Shown here piece by piece: positions 6,482 to 14,124 of a DNA stretch of 21,245 nucleotides. The DNA comes from Muribaculaceae bacterium (GTDB taxonomy: Bacteria; Bacteroidota; Bacteroidia; Bacteroidales; Muribaculaceae). The stretch's first letter is position 1. Each line of letters opens with the position of its first letter. The stretch lies in assembly GCA_009775365.1 (NCBI GenBank), contig VSPM01000048.1, positions 1-21,245 on the forward strand, read 5' to 3'. The translations under genes were made by a program, and so were the position numbers. Below the pieces are notes generated by a model, which saw only the letters and a list, made by a program, of their open reading frames with translations, searched no databases and was not told where the DNA came from.

Positions 6482-7567
6482 TCAGTTCCTGATTATCTTT
6501 TTCTCGAGAGCGTCTACAACCTCCTGCGGGCTCGGGATGATGCCGCCGAGGCGTCCGAAGTGTTCCACAGGTATTCTGTCGTGAACGGCGAGACGCACGT
6601 CCTCAATCATTTGTCCGGCATTGAGCTCTACGCAGAGAATGCCTTTCTTGCCTTCGGCAGCCTTTTCAATAGCGGCAGTCGGGAAGGGCCAGAGGGTGAT
6701 GGGGCGGATGATGCCCACCTTGATACCCTTTTCAGCTGCCATTTCCTTAGCCTTGTCGCATATGCGGGCGATAGAGCCGAAAGCCACGATCAGATAATCT
6801 GCACCTTCCACGTCGATTTCTTCCCAGCGGGTTTCATTCTTTTCGATTTCGCGGTAGGTGGCCTGGAGCTGATGGTTGATCTCCTCCATGCGGCTCGATT
6901 CAAGCTCGAGCGAAGTTATCACGTTGCGTTTGCGTTTGTCGGTGCGTCCGTTGGCAGCCCAGGGGCACTGTTTCTTCACCTCTTCGTCTGTGCGGCGCGG
7001 GCGGGGTTCGGGGAGCACGACTTTCTCCATCATCTGGCCCACGATGCCGTCGGCGAGAATCATAGAGGGAGTGCGATATTTGAAAGCCAGGTCAAAGCCG
7101 AGGCCAACGAAATCCACCATTTCCTGCACTGTGGAAGGTGCGAGCACGATGAGGTGGTAGTCGCCGTGGCCGCCGCCTTTAGTGGCCTGGAAATAGTCGG
7201 CCTGAGAAGGCTGGATTGTGCCGAGGCCCGGGCCGCCGCGCATAACGTTGAGCACGAGGGCCGGGAGCATGGCTCCTGCCAGGTATGATATGCCCTCCTG
7301 TTTAAGGCTCACGCCGGGTGATGAGGAAGATGTCATCACGGCTTTTCCGGAAGCGGCGCCTCCGTAAACCATATTGATGGCCGCTACCTCCGATTCTGCC
7401 TGAAGCACCACCATGCCTGAGGTTTCCCACGGCATCAGGGCTTCCAGAGTCTCCAGCACTTCCGACTGGGGGGTGATAGGGTATCCGAAATAGCCGTCGC
7501 AGCCGTAGCGGATGGCTGCATGGGCTATAGCCTCGTTACCCTTCATAAGTCTTACCTCTTCTTTCAT
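6482..7567 (-). CDS. vorB: 2-oxoacid:ferredoxin oxidoreductase, alpha subunit (VorB-like)
   Basis: This 361-residue subunit combines the pyrimidine-binding domain and the transketolase C-terminal-like domain. Signatures are MKGNEAIAHAAIRYGCDGYFGYPITPQSE (from residue 8), SSSSPGVSLKQEGISY, MRGGPGLGTIQPSQADYF and GGHGDYHLIVLAPSTVQEMVD. RPITLWPFP and VELNAGQMIEDVRLAV follow in the C-terminal third. Proteins like this in Bacteroidales are usually called 3-methyl-2-oxobutanoate dehydrogenase subunit VorB, but that substrate is inherited annotation rather than something visible here; a 2-oxoglutarate (KorA) role is equally possible. It is separated from the ferredoxin-like gene by 112 bases and overlaps nothing. 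Confidence 0.93.
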   Translation of the reverse strand: MKEEVRLMKGNEAIAHAAIRYGCDGYFGYPITPQSEVLETLEALMPWETSGMVVLQAESEVAAINMVYGGAASGKAVMTSSSSPGVSLKQEGISYLAGAMLPALVLNVMRGGPGLGTIQPSQADYFQATKGGGHGDYHLIVLAPSTVQEMVDFVGLGFDLAFKYRTPSMILADGIVGQMMEKVVLPEPRPRRTDEEVKKQCPWAANGRTDKRKRNVITSLELESSRMEEINHQLQATYREIEKNETRWEEIDVEGADYLIVAFGSIARICDKAKEMAAEKGIKVGIIRPITLWPFPTAAIEKAAEGKKGILCVELNAGQMIEDVRLAVHDRIPVEHFGRLGGIIPSPQEVVDALEKKIIRN

Positions 7568-7679
7568 ATCTGATTAGATTATGACTTCGTGTTAATCGGC
7601 CTGTCCGGCTTTGATGCTGATGATTGAGCCTGTTGATGCCGGCCGGCCGGTATGGTTTAGAAATAAAGTGAATTTACAA

Positions 7680-7910
7680 TCAGTCGATTTTTACACGGTA
7701 TACCTCGATGCACGCGTCCGGGCAAACCCAGGCGCATGAGCAGCAGCCGGTGCAATTGTCGGGATTGGCCATATAGGCATAATGATATCCCCTGTCGTTC
7801 ACCTCGTTGGGTTGCAGGGAGAGTGTGTTTGTTGGGCACGCCGCTACACAGAGGTTGCAGCCTTTGCATCTCTCTATGTTGACGGTTATTGCGCCTTTGA
7901 CTTTTGCCAT
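7680..7910 (-). CDS. 2-oxoacid:ferredoxin oxidoreductase, delta (2x 4Fe-4S ferredoxin-like) subunit
   Basis: This 76-residue protein has two complete 4Fe-4S motifs: C15-C18-C21-C25 (CKGCNLCVAACP) and C53-C56-C59-C63 (CTGCCSCAWVCP). It should pass electrons from the thiamine site to free ferredoxin. It is first in the operon. The 112-base gap before the alpha subunit is unusually long for this operon. It contains a 12-base GC palindrome (CCGGCCGGCCGG, 7639-7650) that may stabilise the downstream message or tune expression. A -7 promoter box is found 73 bases upstream. Confidence 0.93.
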   Translation of the reverse strand: MAKVKGAITVNIERCKGCNLCVAACPTNTLSLQPNEVNDRGYHYAYMANPDNCTGCCSCAWVCPDACIEVYRVKID

Positions 7911-7982
7911 GTTTATGCTTTAGTTTTTAGGTAGTTGAATAAGTTCGGTTATTAGATTGCCGGTTTTTGTTCTTTTATTTCG

Positions 7983-7990
7983 CAAAAGTA
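7983..7990 (-). promoter_or_regulatory. Probable -7 box of the oxidoreductase operon
   Basis: On the minus strand this reads TACTTTTG, matching TAnnTTTG, with a start site near 7976 and a leader of about 65 bases. No clear -33 element is seen. An inverted repeat lies about 33 bases upstream of it. Confidence 0.45.
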
Positions 7991-8022
7991 TAAAAAACTT
8001 TTGAAAAAAAAATAGATAAAAA

Positions 8023-8038
8023 TATGTTGAACAACATA
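8023..8038. promoter_or_regulatory. Inverted repeat upstream of the oxidoreductase promoter
   Basis: TATGTTG, centre AA, then CAACATA gives perfect 7-base arms. It is centred about 40-45 bases upstream of the -7 box, the place for an activator or repressor site. It lies between the sirtuin stop and the operon and could also belong to the sirtuin 3' end. Confidence 0.4.
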
Positions 8039-8091
8039 AAATGTGCCGTGCAGCATGTTTTGCGACGATAAAAAGTCGGTTTATACGATTT

Positions 8092-8796
8092 TTAACGTTT
8101 GCTTTTCAATAATTCTATCAATTTTCTCATACCCTCTGTGGCGGTGGCCTTGATTATTGTCACTCCGGGTGTCATTGTGGCAGAGGCCGCCGGATTCGGG
8201 TCGATATAATACACGGGCACTCCGTGGCGTACGCATTGCATAAGGCCGGCTGCGGGATAGACTGCGAGCGATGTGCCTATCACCACGAAAATGTCAGCCT
8301 CGTTCACCCATTCCATCGCGAGCTCTATGTTTGGCACCGGCTCCTGGAAAAACACTATGTGCGGGCGCATGAGGTCGCCCCGCTTGCCGCGTGTGGCGGG
8401 GGTGGTTTCGAGGTGCTCCATGTCGAGGGTTTCGATATAGTCGGGGTCGCTGACGGAGCGTATTTTCATAAGTTCACCATGGAGGTGGAGCACTTTTGAA
8501 GAGCCTGCGCGCTCATGAAGGTCGTCTACGTTCTGGGTGATTACATACACGTCGTAGTCTTTTTCCAGCTCCACGAGAGCCTTGTGTGCGTCGTTAGGCA
8601 CTTTGGTCACGAGGTCGTGGCGGCGGGCATTGTAGAATTGATGCACAAGCTCAGGGTTGCGCCTGAAGCCGTCGGCCGAAGCCACTTCCATAACGGGATA
8701 GTTTTCCCAAAGCCCTCCGGCATCGCGGAAAGTGGTTATACCGCTTTCTGCGCTTATGCCTGCTCCTGAGGAGATTACTAATTTAGGTTTGGCCAT
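8092..8796 (-). CDS. cobB: Sir2-family NAD-dependent protein deacylase, zinc-cysteine-less
   Basis: This 234-residue sirtuin is predicted to remove acyl groups from protein lysines using NAD. It has GAGISAESGITTFRD (11-25), TQNVDDLH (87-94), the catalytic histidine in HLHGEL (H106), and VVIGTSLAVYPAAG near the C-terminus. The Y55-x-x-R58 pair in FYNAR matches the class III (SIRT5/CobB) pocket that recognises succinyl- or malonyl-lysine. The segment after HGEL, where most sirtuins hold four zinc cysteines, has none; the only cysteine is near the C-terminus (MQCVRHG). I believe similar proteins occur in other Bacteroidetes. The symbol cobB is a family label. No clear promoter box precedes it. 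Confidence 0.9.
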   Translation of the reverse strand: MAKPKLVISSGAGISAESGITTFRDAGGLWENYPVMEVASADGFRRNPELVHQFYNARRHDLVTKVPNDAHKALVELEKDYDVYVITQNVDDLHERAGSSKVLHLHGELMKIRSVSDPDYIETLDMEHLETTPATRGKRGDLMRPHIVFFQEPVPNIELAMEWVNEADIFVVIGTSLAVYPAAGLMQCVRHGVPVYYIDPNPAASATMTPGVTIIKATATEGMRKLIELLKSKR

Positions 8797-8900
8797 GGTC
8801 TTATTGTTAAGATGGTTAGAATATGCGAATTTAAATTAAATAATCCGAAAAGCCCTTATAATTGCACTCTAATCGTTCAAAATGTGCAACCTCCTCATAA

Positions 8901-8942
8901 TATAATAAGGACTGCCCTGCGGCAGCCCTTATCCTTATTATA
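8901..8942 (-). terminator. Two-part hairpin after the LRR gene
   Basis: TATAATAAGG (8901-8910) pairs perfectly with CCTTATTATA (8933-8942). Inside, CTGCC (8912-8916) pairs with GGCAG (8921-8925). It lies directly beyond the small relic frame and the LRR gene on the minus strand, and ahead of the sirtuin gene, so it probably ends the upstream transcript. Confidence 0.6.
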
Positions 8943-8943
8943 A

Positions 8944-9039
8944 TTATGAATTGGCGGTGAGCTCCTTCTGATAGTGATTGGCCAGGCGAAGATAGATTTT
9001 AGTTTTCAATCTGTCAATATGAATTTCTTTCCGTTGCAT
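8944..9039 (-). pseudogene. 31-codon frame overlapping the LRR gene end; possible relic C-terminus
   Basis: In a different frame from the LRR gene, the minus strand can be read from an ATG at 9039 to a TAA at 8944. The encoded peptide ends KIYLRLANHYQKELTANS. The part outside the LRR gene (8944-9005) uses codons such as CGC, CTG, GCC, CAC, CTC and ACC, like the core genes of this window and unlike the A/T-rich LRR gene. The stop abuts the terminator. This looks like the 3' end of an older gene whose body was lost when the A/T-rich block arrived. It could instead be chance; I do not recognise the peptide. Confidence 0.35.
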
Positions 9040-10565
9040 ATATAAAGATTGCCTGGCATAAGGCGGTTGACTTTCCTTCCATATGGGTCATAGATGCATT
9101 CATCTTGCGGCGTGACGTCAACTTGAATATTCTCGATTCCGCTATAGGGGAAGTTTTCAGTTTCGATGAAATTAGTCAGATGATCCCAACCCGGTGCAGA
9201 CATATATTGTTGTTTTGTTCCGATAGGAATATAAACCGGAATTGCCGGGTCAACATCCGGAAAAGGTGCCCCTTCGGATTCGGAGGAATCAGGTGACGGA
9301 GGACATTCCGGAGGAACTGTTGCCATGCAATAAATATTTTTTAATTCGTATATGGCAAATGCTCTGTCACCTATTCTTTTAATTGAAGGTGGCAATACCA
9401 CGCTCTCAAGTTTACTGCATCTTTGAAATGCATCTTGCCCGATTGTTTCCAATGTTGCAGGAAAGTCTATTTGAGATATTGCCGTGAGGTTGTATGCAAA
9501 CTCTCCTATGGTGATAGTTTTGGATGGCACATTCACTTTTGACAAAAGGATGCAGCTGTCAAATATTGCTGGCGGAACGAAAAGGGAATTATCCGGCAAA
9601 TGAGCTTCGGTCAATTCCCAGTTGTTGTAAAATTGGCAGCCTTCGGGGCATAGATAGCAATCGTCAGGGAGTATTGCTGTCTTAAATTTTGAGCCTGCGA
9701 AGGCAAAACAACCCAGGAATTCAAGATTTTCGGGAATATTTATTTCTGTGATTTCACAACGATAGAAAGCTCCGCACCAGATTTCTTTCAAAGATTGTGG
9801 CAACACTATTTTTTCTGTCAATCCATGGCATTGGTAAAATGCCTGCTTGCCAATTTTTTCAAGGCCATCATTCAGTACAAAATTTTCAGAAGGCATTCTG
9901 AAGCAGTCAGTGAATGCCGAGGTGCCTATATCTTTCAGAGTGGATGGAAAATTCACATCAGTCAGAGTTGTGGCATAAGCCAAAGCAAAATCTCCAATTT
10001 CTGTTATCCCCTCAGGGAGAATTATTTTTTCAAGCCATATGGTGTAAATGTCAAAATTGCTCCAATCCACTTGCTCATCGATGTGGAATAATGCGTAATC
10101 CGGAATTTTACCATTCTCTATGATGGCATTTTCAAGATTGATAACTTTAAGATGTCCATTAAAAGAAGATTCCCACAGAGTGTTGAAGTCGTCATCATTC
10201 ATAGGGCCTTCCACTGAAATAGAATCTAATTCGAGTAGCCTGTCTCCTACTATAGATGCAAGCGTGCCGCTCTCTGACAAAGTGGCATGCATAAATTCAC
10301 TGTCTTTTGAGTCGCTTCTTGTAGAAATTCGTTTATCTCGGAGATTAAATGCCGGAAAAGGTTGTTCCTCCAATAGTCCATAATCTTCAATAAGTTTGGG
10401 ATACATTGTGAGACTATTATCACTTGAGACACTATTTGTGTGTCTGTTAATTATAGCTGAACATTCGTAACTATGCATATCAAACTGCCCAATAGTGTGA
10501 GCAGATGTAACAACTGGCACTCCGGTGGCCAGACAGATGATAGATTTTATTATTAGATTTTTCAT
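9006..10565 (-). CDS. Secreted BspA-type leucine-rich repeat protein (LRR_5)
   Basis: This protein of about 519 residues is predicted to be exported and surface-exposed. I chose the ATG at 10565 (MKNLIIKS), not the in-frame TTG two codons earlier. A signal peptide covers about 22 residues, ending near PVVTSA. From about residue 190 to 410 there are repeats of the LRR_5 (BspA/TpLRR) form, for example GITEIGDFAL, STLKDIGTSAF, DGLEKIGKQAF, ATLETIGQDAF and PSIKRIGDRAF. A cap of the type VPPECPPS...IPVYIPIGTKQQYMSAPGW follows. The C-terminus (YDPYGRKVNRL...LYICNGKKFILTD) is a typical Bacteroidales tail resembling type IX sorting tails. Such proteins often bind host or matrix surfaces. The gene is A/T-rich compared with the core genes. 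Confidence 0.85.
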   Translation of the reverse strand: MKNLIIKSIICLATGVPVVTSAHTIGQFDMHSYECSAIINRHTNSVSSDNSLTMYPKLIEDYGLLEEQPFPAFNLRDKRISTRSDSKDSEFMHATLSESGTLASIVGDRLLELDSISVEGPMNDDDFNTLWESSFNGHLKVINLENAIIENGKIPDYALFHIDEQVDWSNFDIYTIWLEKIILPEGITEIGDFALAYATTLTDVNFPSTLKDIGTSAFTDCFRMPSENFVLNDGLEKIGKQAFYQCHGLTEKIVLPQSLKEIWCGAFYRCEITEINIPENLEFLGCFAFAGSKFKTAILPDDCYLCPEGCQFYNNWELTEAHLPDNSLFVPPAIFDSCILLSKVNVPSKTITIGEFAYNLTAISQIDFPATLETIGQDAFQRCSKLESVVLPPSIKRIGDRAFAIYELKNIYCMATVPPECPPSPDSSESEGAPFPDVDPAIPVYIPIGTKQQYMSAPGWDHLTNFIETENFPYSGIENIQVDVTPQDECIYDPYGRKVNRLMPGNLYICNGKKFILTD

Positions 10566-10651
10566 TTCCAAGATTTTTAGTTCATAAAAAGATTGAAAAC
10601 AATGTTACATAATTCTAAAGTGATTGCATCATAACATATACAAAGACTGAC

Positions 10652-10732
10652 AATGTAGGGACATCGCTTTGCGATGTGGAATTTGCAATGAATTTGTTAC
10701 ATATTTACATTTCAAAGATATGTCCCTACATT
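10652..10732. repeat. MITE-like inverted-repeat element between protease and LRR genes
   Basis: AATGTAGGGACAT (10652-10664) and ATGTCCCTACATT (10720-10732) are perfect 13-base inverted ends. With a 2-base bulge the pairing extends to TGAC/GTCA outside. An internal hairpin CATCGC-TTT-GCGATG sits at 10662-10676. The 81-base unit has no coding capacity. It lies 39 bases past the protease stop and may double as its terminator. Confidence 0.6.
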
Positions 10733-10770
10733 ATGTCAATTATTAATTTAGTCTGAATTCACTCGGATGG

Positions 10771-13425
10771 CTATAGGTTAATTCTCTTTTGATCAATTAT
10801 TTCAGAGTCAACTGAATAAGAAACTATATACAATCCTTTTGAAATATCTGACACATTAATGGACACAGAGGTTGAATTTTCCGGAATATTATATAATATT
10901 TTTGTTTCTCCCTCTAACAATGAAACAGCGGATATGGTTGAATTGTTCGGTGCAGGTGCCAGTAAATCTACTATAAGACAGTCTGTCCCTGTAGACGCAT
11001 TGATTGTCTTTATGCCGTATCCATCTTTCAGAGAGATACTTTCTGTTGCCACATCACCCTCTTCTGTCATGGCTATCACACTATAACTATCGTTGTTAAT
11101 TTTTGGAGTTACGGTGATAGTCTCTGTATCTCCTAAAGTTTCACCTTTTTCATTAATCCACTTAACTGATTCAAAATTTGGATCATCTACACTAAGCTGT
11201 ACTTGTCCGTTATCTGTTGGTTCAGATGATATGGTAACAGGTCTGCTGGAAATTCCGGGAGATTCAACTATGAATGTTTCTCCTCCTACTATATTACCGT
11301 TTTTATCTCTCTGAATTAAATCAAATGTATAAGTTGAGCTTGTAGATTCATATCTAGTGAAATTGAATTTAAGTTTAACAACATCAAATTCGTTCGCATT
11401 AAGAGATATATTCTTTAATTTGCTTTGTGGAGAAATAAATTTGACTGTCCGTAAGGCGGCTCCAGTTGAATTGACTGCCGGAAGTTCCAAAGATTGATAT
11501 GAACTGCCACCTCTTACCCATGCGGTATGAATTTTGGGACTCATTTCCATTTCAACTTTTGCTTTTGAAAAAAGAAGAGCGTCAGAAGCGGTCTGTGGAA
11601 CAAGTTCAAGAGTGTATGGACTTGATATGTTGGAAGTATTTCGAACGTACACATTAAATCCTTTTGTTGTATCTTTCTTTCGGATAATAGTTATATTTCT
11701 TTGAGCTTGATCATTGCTTCCTGGTAAGTTAAAGTAACGTTTTCCTTCTGTATATCCGTCGTCATAAGGAGTGTCCATTATTTTTGCCAATAGACAGAAA
11801 TGGAAATTTCCTTCCGGATATGTTTCTAAAAGAGTTGGTAAAGCCCATCTAATTCTAACGGTTGCAGAGTCTCCCGGTTCAATAGCTGGAATAGGAACAG
11901 CTTCCATATTACCGCCGGTTGGATATTTATTTTCAAATGTCTCTCTGCCTTTCCATGTTTTTGATGAAAATCCCGTAGAAGCTTGTGCCCAATATACTAT
12001 AACCCATTGACCTTCTCCTGAAAATTTCTCTTTACCTCTGTTATATACGCGAACATATACAAATGCCATCTGATGATCTGAAGAATATTCAGGATTTTGA
12101 TGTTCAAATATGCCATCATCTTGATTCCTGACACAAATAGAAGGGCTTTTCCAGAACATATCTGTGGTTGTGTTAGGTTCTTTACCTGTATCTTCAGGGT
12201 TATCCTTTACATATATATCAACAGCAGGTGCAAGATGATTGAATGCTAAATCTTCTCCTACAGATATGGGTGTGGATTGGTATTGAGGATTCTCTTGAGT
12301 TCGGCGGTCATTTTTCTTTGCGTAATCAAATGCTTCTTTTACAGTTGTTTTTCCATTATTATCCGTATCCGCTTGCACCACCACGCCATTGTGGTTGGCA
12401 CCATTCATTGCACTTGTCCAATGATATACAAATTCATCATAAGGTATATCAGAACAAGCCCAGGATGGTTCACTTCCCTTTGAGGCAGTTGAAACCACGC
12501 ATCCCTTCATTTTAAGATTGTCGACAAAACCACCGGAATAGCATTGTCCCAATACTACATTTATATTTACAGATTTATTAGAAAATGGTTTCAACATATT
12601 TGCGAGTTCATGGTCGTAGAGATTTTCAGTGCCCCAAAGACATATGTATGAATTTGTATTATTGTCTGTGGTGCCTCCATGGTCAATTACAAAGAAAAAT
12701 AGATGATCATCTTTTTGCAGTTTGTTCGATAGGTTTGTAAGTGTTGATTTTACATTTTCTTTAGTGGCTGCAAGTTTTATATCAGCCACATTGTCGTTGT
12801 CAAGGTCAAGAGGTTGAGATTTAAATCCTCCTGATATAGAGTACATATCGACAGCGGGATTGTCGCCGTCTGCCATTATGGGAAATATGTTTTCTTTGGG
12901 TACGCCATATTTGTTCACCAAAGTCTGATAGATGAATGAACAGTCGTTCCAATATCGTTCGTAGTTACTTATTGGACTTATACCTCCGCTTAGAATAACG
13001 GCATAAGTTCTTTTAGCCGTTTCTTTTGATTCATTTAGTACAGTTGTTTTTGGCACAGATGGTTTTGAGTTTGAGTTTGTGCCATATCTGTTTTTTACTG
13101 ACAATGGCTTATAACTTCCGGCTGGCGGTAGTCCGTTTGCTATCAATTTAGGAGGAGTAGGAAGGGTCCCTTGTATAGACGGGTTTTTGGGAATTTTGGC
13201 AATGTAGCAATCATGTTTCCATCCTTTCATCGGTTCTGCATCAATGAAAATAGTCCATACAGTCATATTATTGTCGCTAAGGAGATAATAGTCTACGTCC
13301 TTGCCATTAAAATAATTTTTTACTATTGCTAAAGCATCTTCTTTTGAGACACTATTCTGTGCGAGCGATGTAGCAAAATATATGCAACAAAGCGACAGTG
13401 CAATAAGAAATCTTTTTGCTTTCAT
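10771..13425 (-). CDS. Secreted clan CD (legumain/caspase-like, C13-type) cysteine protease
   Basis: This 884-residue protein has a signal peptide ending near residue 22 (ATSLAQ). Residues about 25-80 (SVSKEDALAIVKNYF... then a WTIF strand) recall streptopain-type propeptides, an inference from pattern only. The catalytic domain (about 138-395) begins with TYAVILSGG and has the clan CD dyad: H249 in FFFVIDHGGTTD and C295 in VVLGQCYSGGF. An Asp/Asn-rich stretch (LDLDNDNVADIKLA, 206-219) and DTDNNGKTTVKEA resemble calcium-binding loops. The remainder is a series of beta-rich domains. The last 26 residues (SDISKGLYIVSYS...IDQKRINL) resemble a type IX sorting tail. The gene is very A/T-rich. It follows the DUF3244-like gene after 65 bases with no promoter box recognised. 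Confidence 0.85.
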   Translation of the reverse strand: MKAKRFLIALSLCCIYFATSLAQNSVSKEDALAIVKNYFNGKDVDYYLLSDNNMTVWTIFIDAEPMKGWKHDCYIAKIPKNPSIQGTLPTPPKLIANGLPPAGSYKPLSVKNRYGTNSNSKPSVPKTTVLNESKETAKRTYAVILSGGISPISNYERYWNDCSFIYQTLVNKYGVPKENIFPIMADGDNPAVDMYSISGGFKSQPLDLDNDNVADIKLAATKENVKSTLTNLSNKLQKDDHLFFFVIDHGGTTDNNTNSYICLWGTENLYDHELANMLKPFSNKSVNINVVLGQCYSGGFVDNLKMKGCVVSTASKGSEPSWACSDIPYDEFVYHWTSAMNGANHNGVVVQADTDNNGKTTVKEAFDYAKKNDRRTQENPQYQSTPISVGEDLAFNHLAPAVDIYVKDNPEDTGKEPNTTTDMFWKSPSICVRNQDDGIFEHQNPEYSSDHQMAFVYVRVYNRGKEKFSGEGQWVIVYWAQASTGFSSKTWKGRETFENKYPTGGNMEAVPIPAIEPGDSATVRIRWALPTLLETYPEGNFHFCLLAKIMDTPYDDGYTEGKRYFNLPGSNDQAQRNITIIRKKDTTKGFNVYVRNTSNISSPYTLELVPQTASDALLFSKAKVEMEMSPKIHTAWVRGGSSYQSLELPAVNSTGAALRTVKFISPQSKLKNISLNANEFDVVKLKFNFTRYESTSSTYTFDLIQRDKNGNIVGGETFIVESPGISSRPVTISSEPTDNGQVQLSVDDPNFESVKWINEKGETLGDTETITVTPKINNDSYSVIAMTEEGDVATESISLKDGYGIKTINASTGTDCLIVDLLAPAPNNSTISAVSLLEGETKILYNIPENSTSVSINVSDISKGLYIVSYSVDSEIIDQKRINL

Positions 13426-13490
13426 GATGATATTGATTTATTATTTTATAGTCTATATTTTAGAAAATATGGAACGTGAAATTGCTATTG

Positions 13491-13880
13491 TCAGTCAATT
13501 GTCACAAATCCTTCGAATTCAGATCCATCGTCGGCAATGCATACTATATTATAGTCTCCCATGTCAAGAGATATATTCCAGATAGGGTTGTTTCTGTCAG
13601 CAAAACCATACCATACATTTCCATATTCATTAGTGAGGGTTATAGATATGGAGTTTACAGAGTCGGGAAATTGGAATATACATTTTCCTTGAAGCGAGTC
13701 ATATGAAAACAATATTGCCTTTGCGTTCGGAGCCCTATGTCTTTTAGGTCGATTATCATCTTTCGTTTTTGGTATTTTTTGTGTACCAGAGTTTGTTGAA
13801 CTCATTCCGGGAATGTTTTGAGCCGGCAGTGTGGATGCAAAAAGCAATCCGAATAATGAAAATAGTATTAGCTTCGTCAT
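13491..13880 (-). CDS. Small secreted DUF3244-like protein
   Basis: This 129-residue protein has a signal peptide (MTKLILFSLFGLLFASTLPAQ), then a basic low-complexity linker (about 25-50). A single beta-sandwich-like domain follows, with the DUF3244 pattern SISITLTNEYGNVWYGF and ISLDMGDYNIVCIADDGSEFEGFVTID. Known DUF3244 proteins are small secreted Bacteroides proteins with an immunoglobulin-like fold and no settled function. It lies 65 bases upstream of the protease gene and probably shares its transcript, so a role as partner, chaperone or inhibitor of the protease is conceivable but unproven. A -7 promoter box lies 27 bases ahead of the ATG. Confidence 0.75.
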   Translation of the reverse strand: MTKLILFSLFGLLFASTLPAQNIPGMSSTNSGTQKIPKTKDDNRPKRHRAPNAKAILFSYDSLQGKCIFQFPDSVNSISITLTNEYGNVWYGFADRNNPIWNISLDMGDYNIVCIADDGSEFEGFVTID

Positions 13881-13906
13881 GATAAAAAAATTAGGTTTTT
13901 ATGATG

Positions 13907-13914
13907 CAAAAATA
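13907..13914 (-). promoter_or_regulatory. Probable -7 box for the DUF3244-protease unit
   Basis: On the minus strand this reads TATTTTTG, matching TAnnTTTG, with a start site near 13900. No -33 match is seen. The rest of 13881-14124 is A/T-rich and holds no gene or convincing terminator. Confidence 0.4.
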
Positions 13915-14124
13915 GAATATAAGGATGAAAAATCCTTGATGTTTTAAAATTATTTTTCTATGTTTATAAGATATAATAAATTGTTATAATGTAAGTTATG
14001 TGTGTAGTGAATTAAAAAATCCTATGTTGGCTATTTTAAAATCTATGTTTGTGTTATTTTGTTGGGAATTTATAGGAATCAGGACTTTCGATAAGTTCAA
14101 TATTTTATTATATGGGAAATCGGA

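Noticed and set aside
10566..10571. TTG start two codons upstream for the LRR protein
   Set aside because: The ATG at 10565 gives a normal signal peptide (MKNLIIKS) and needs no rare start.
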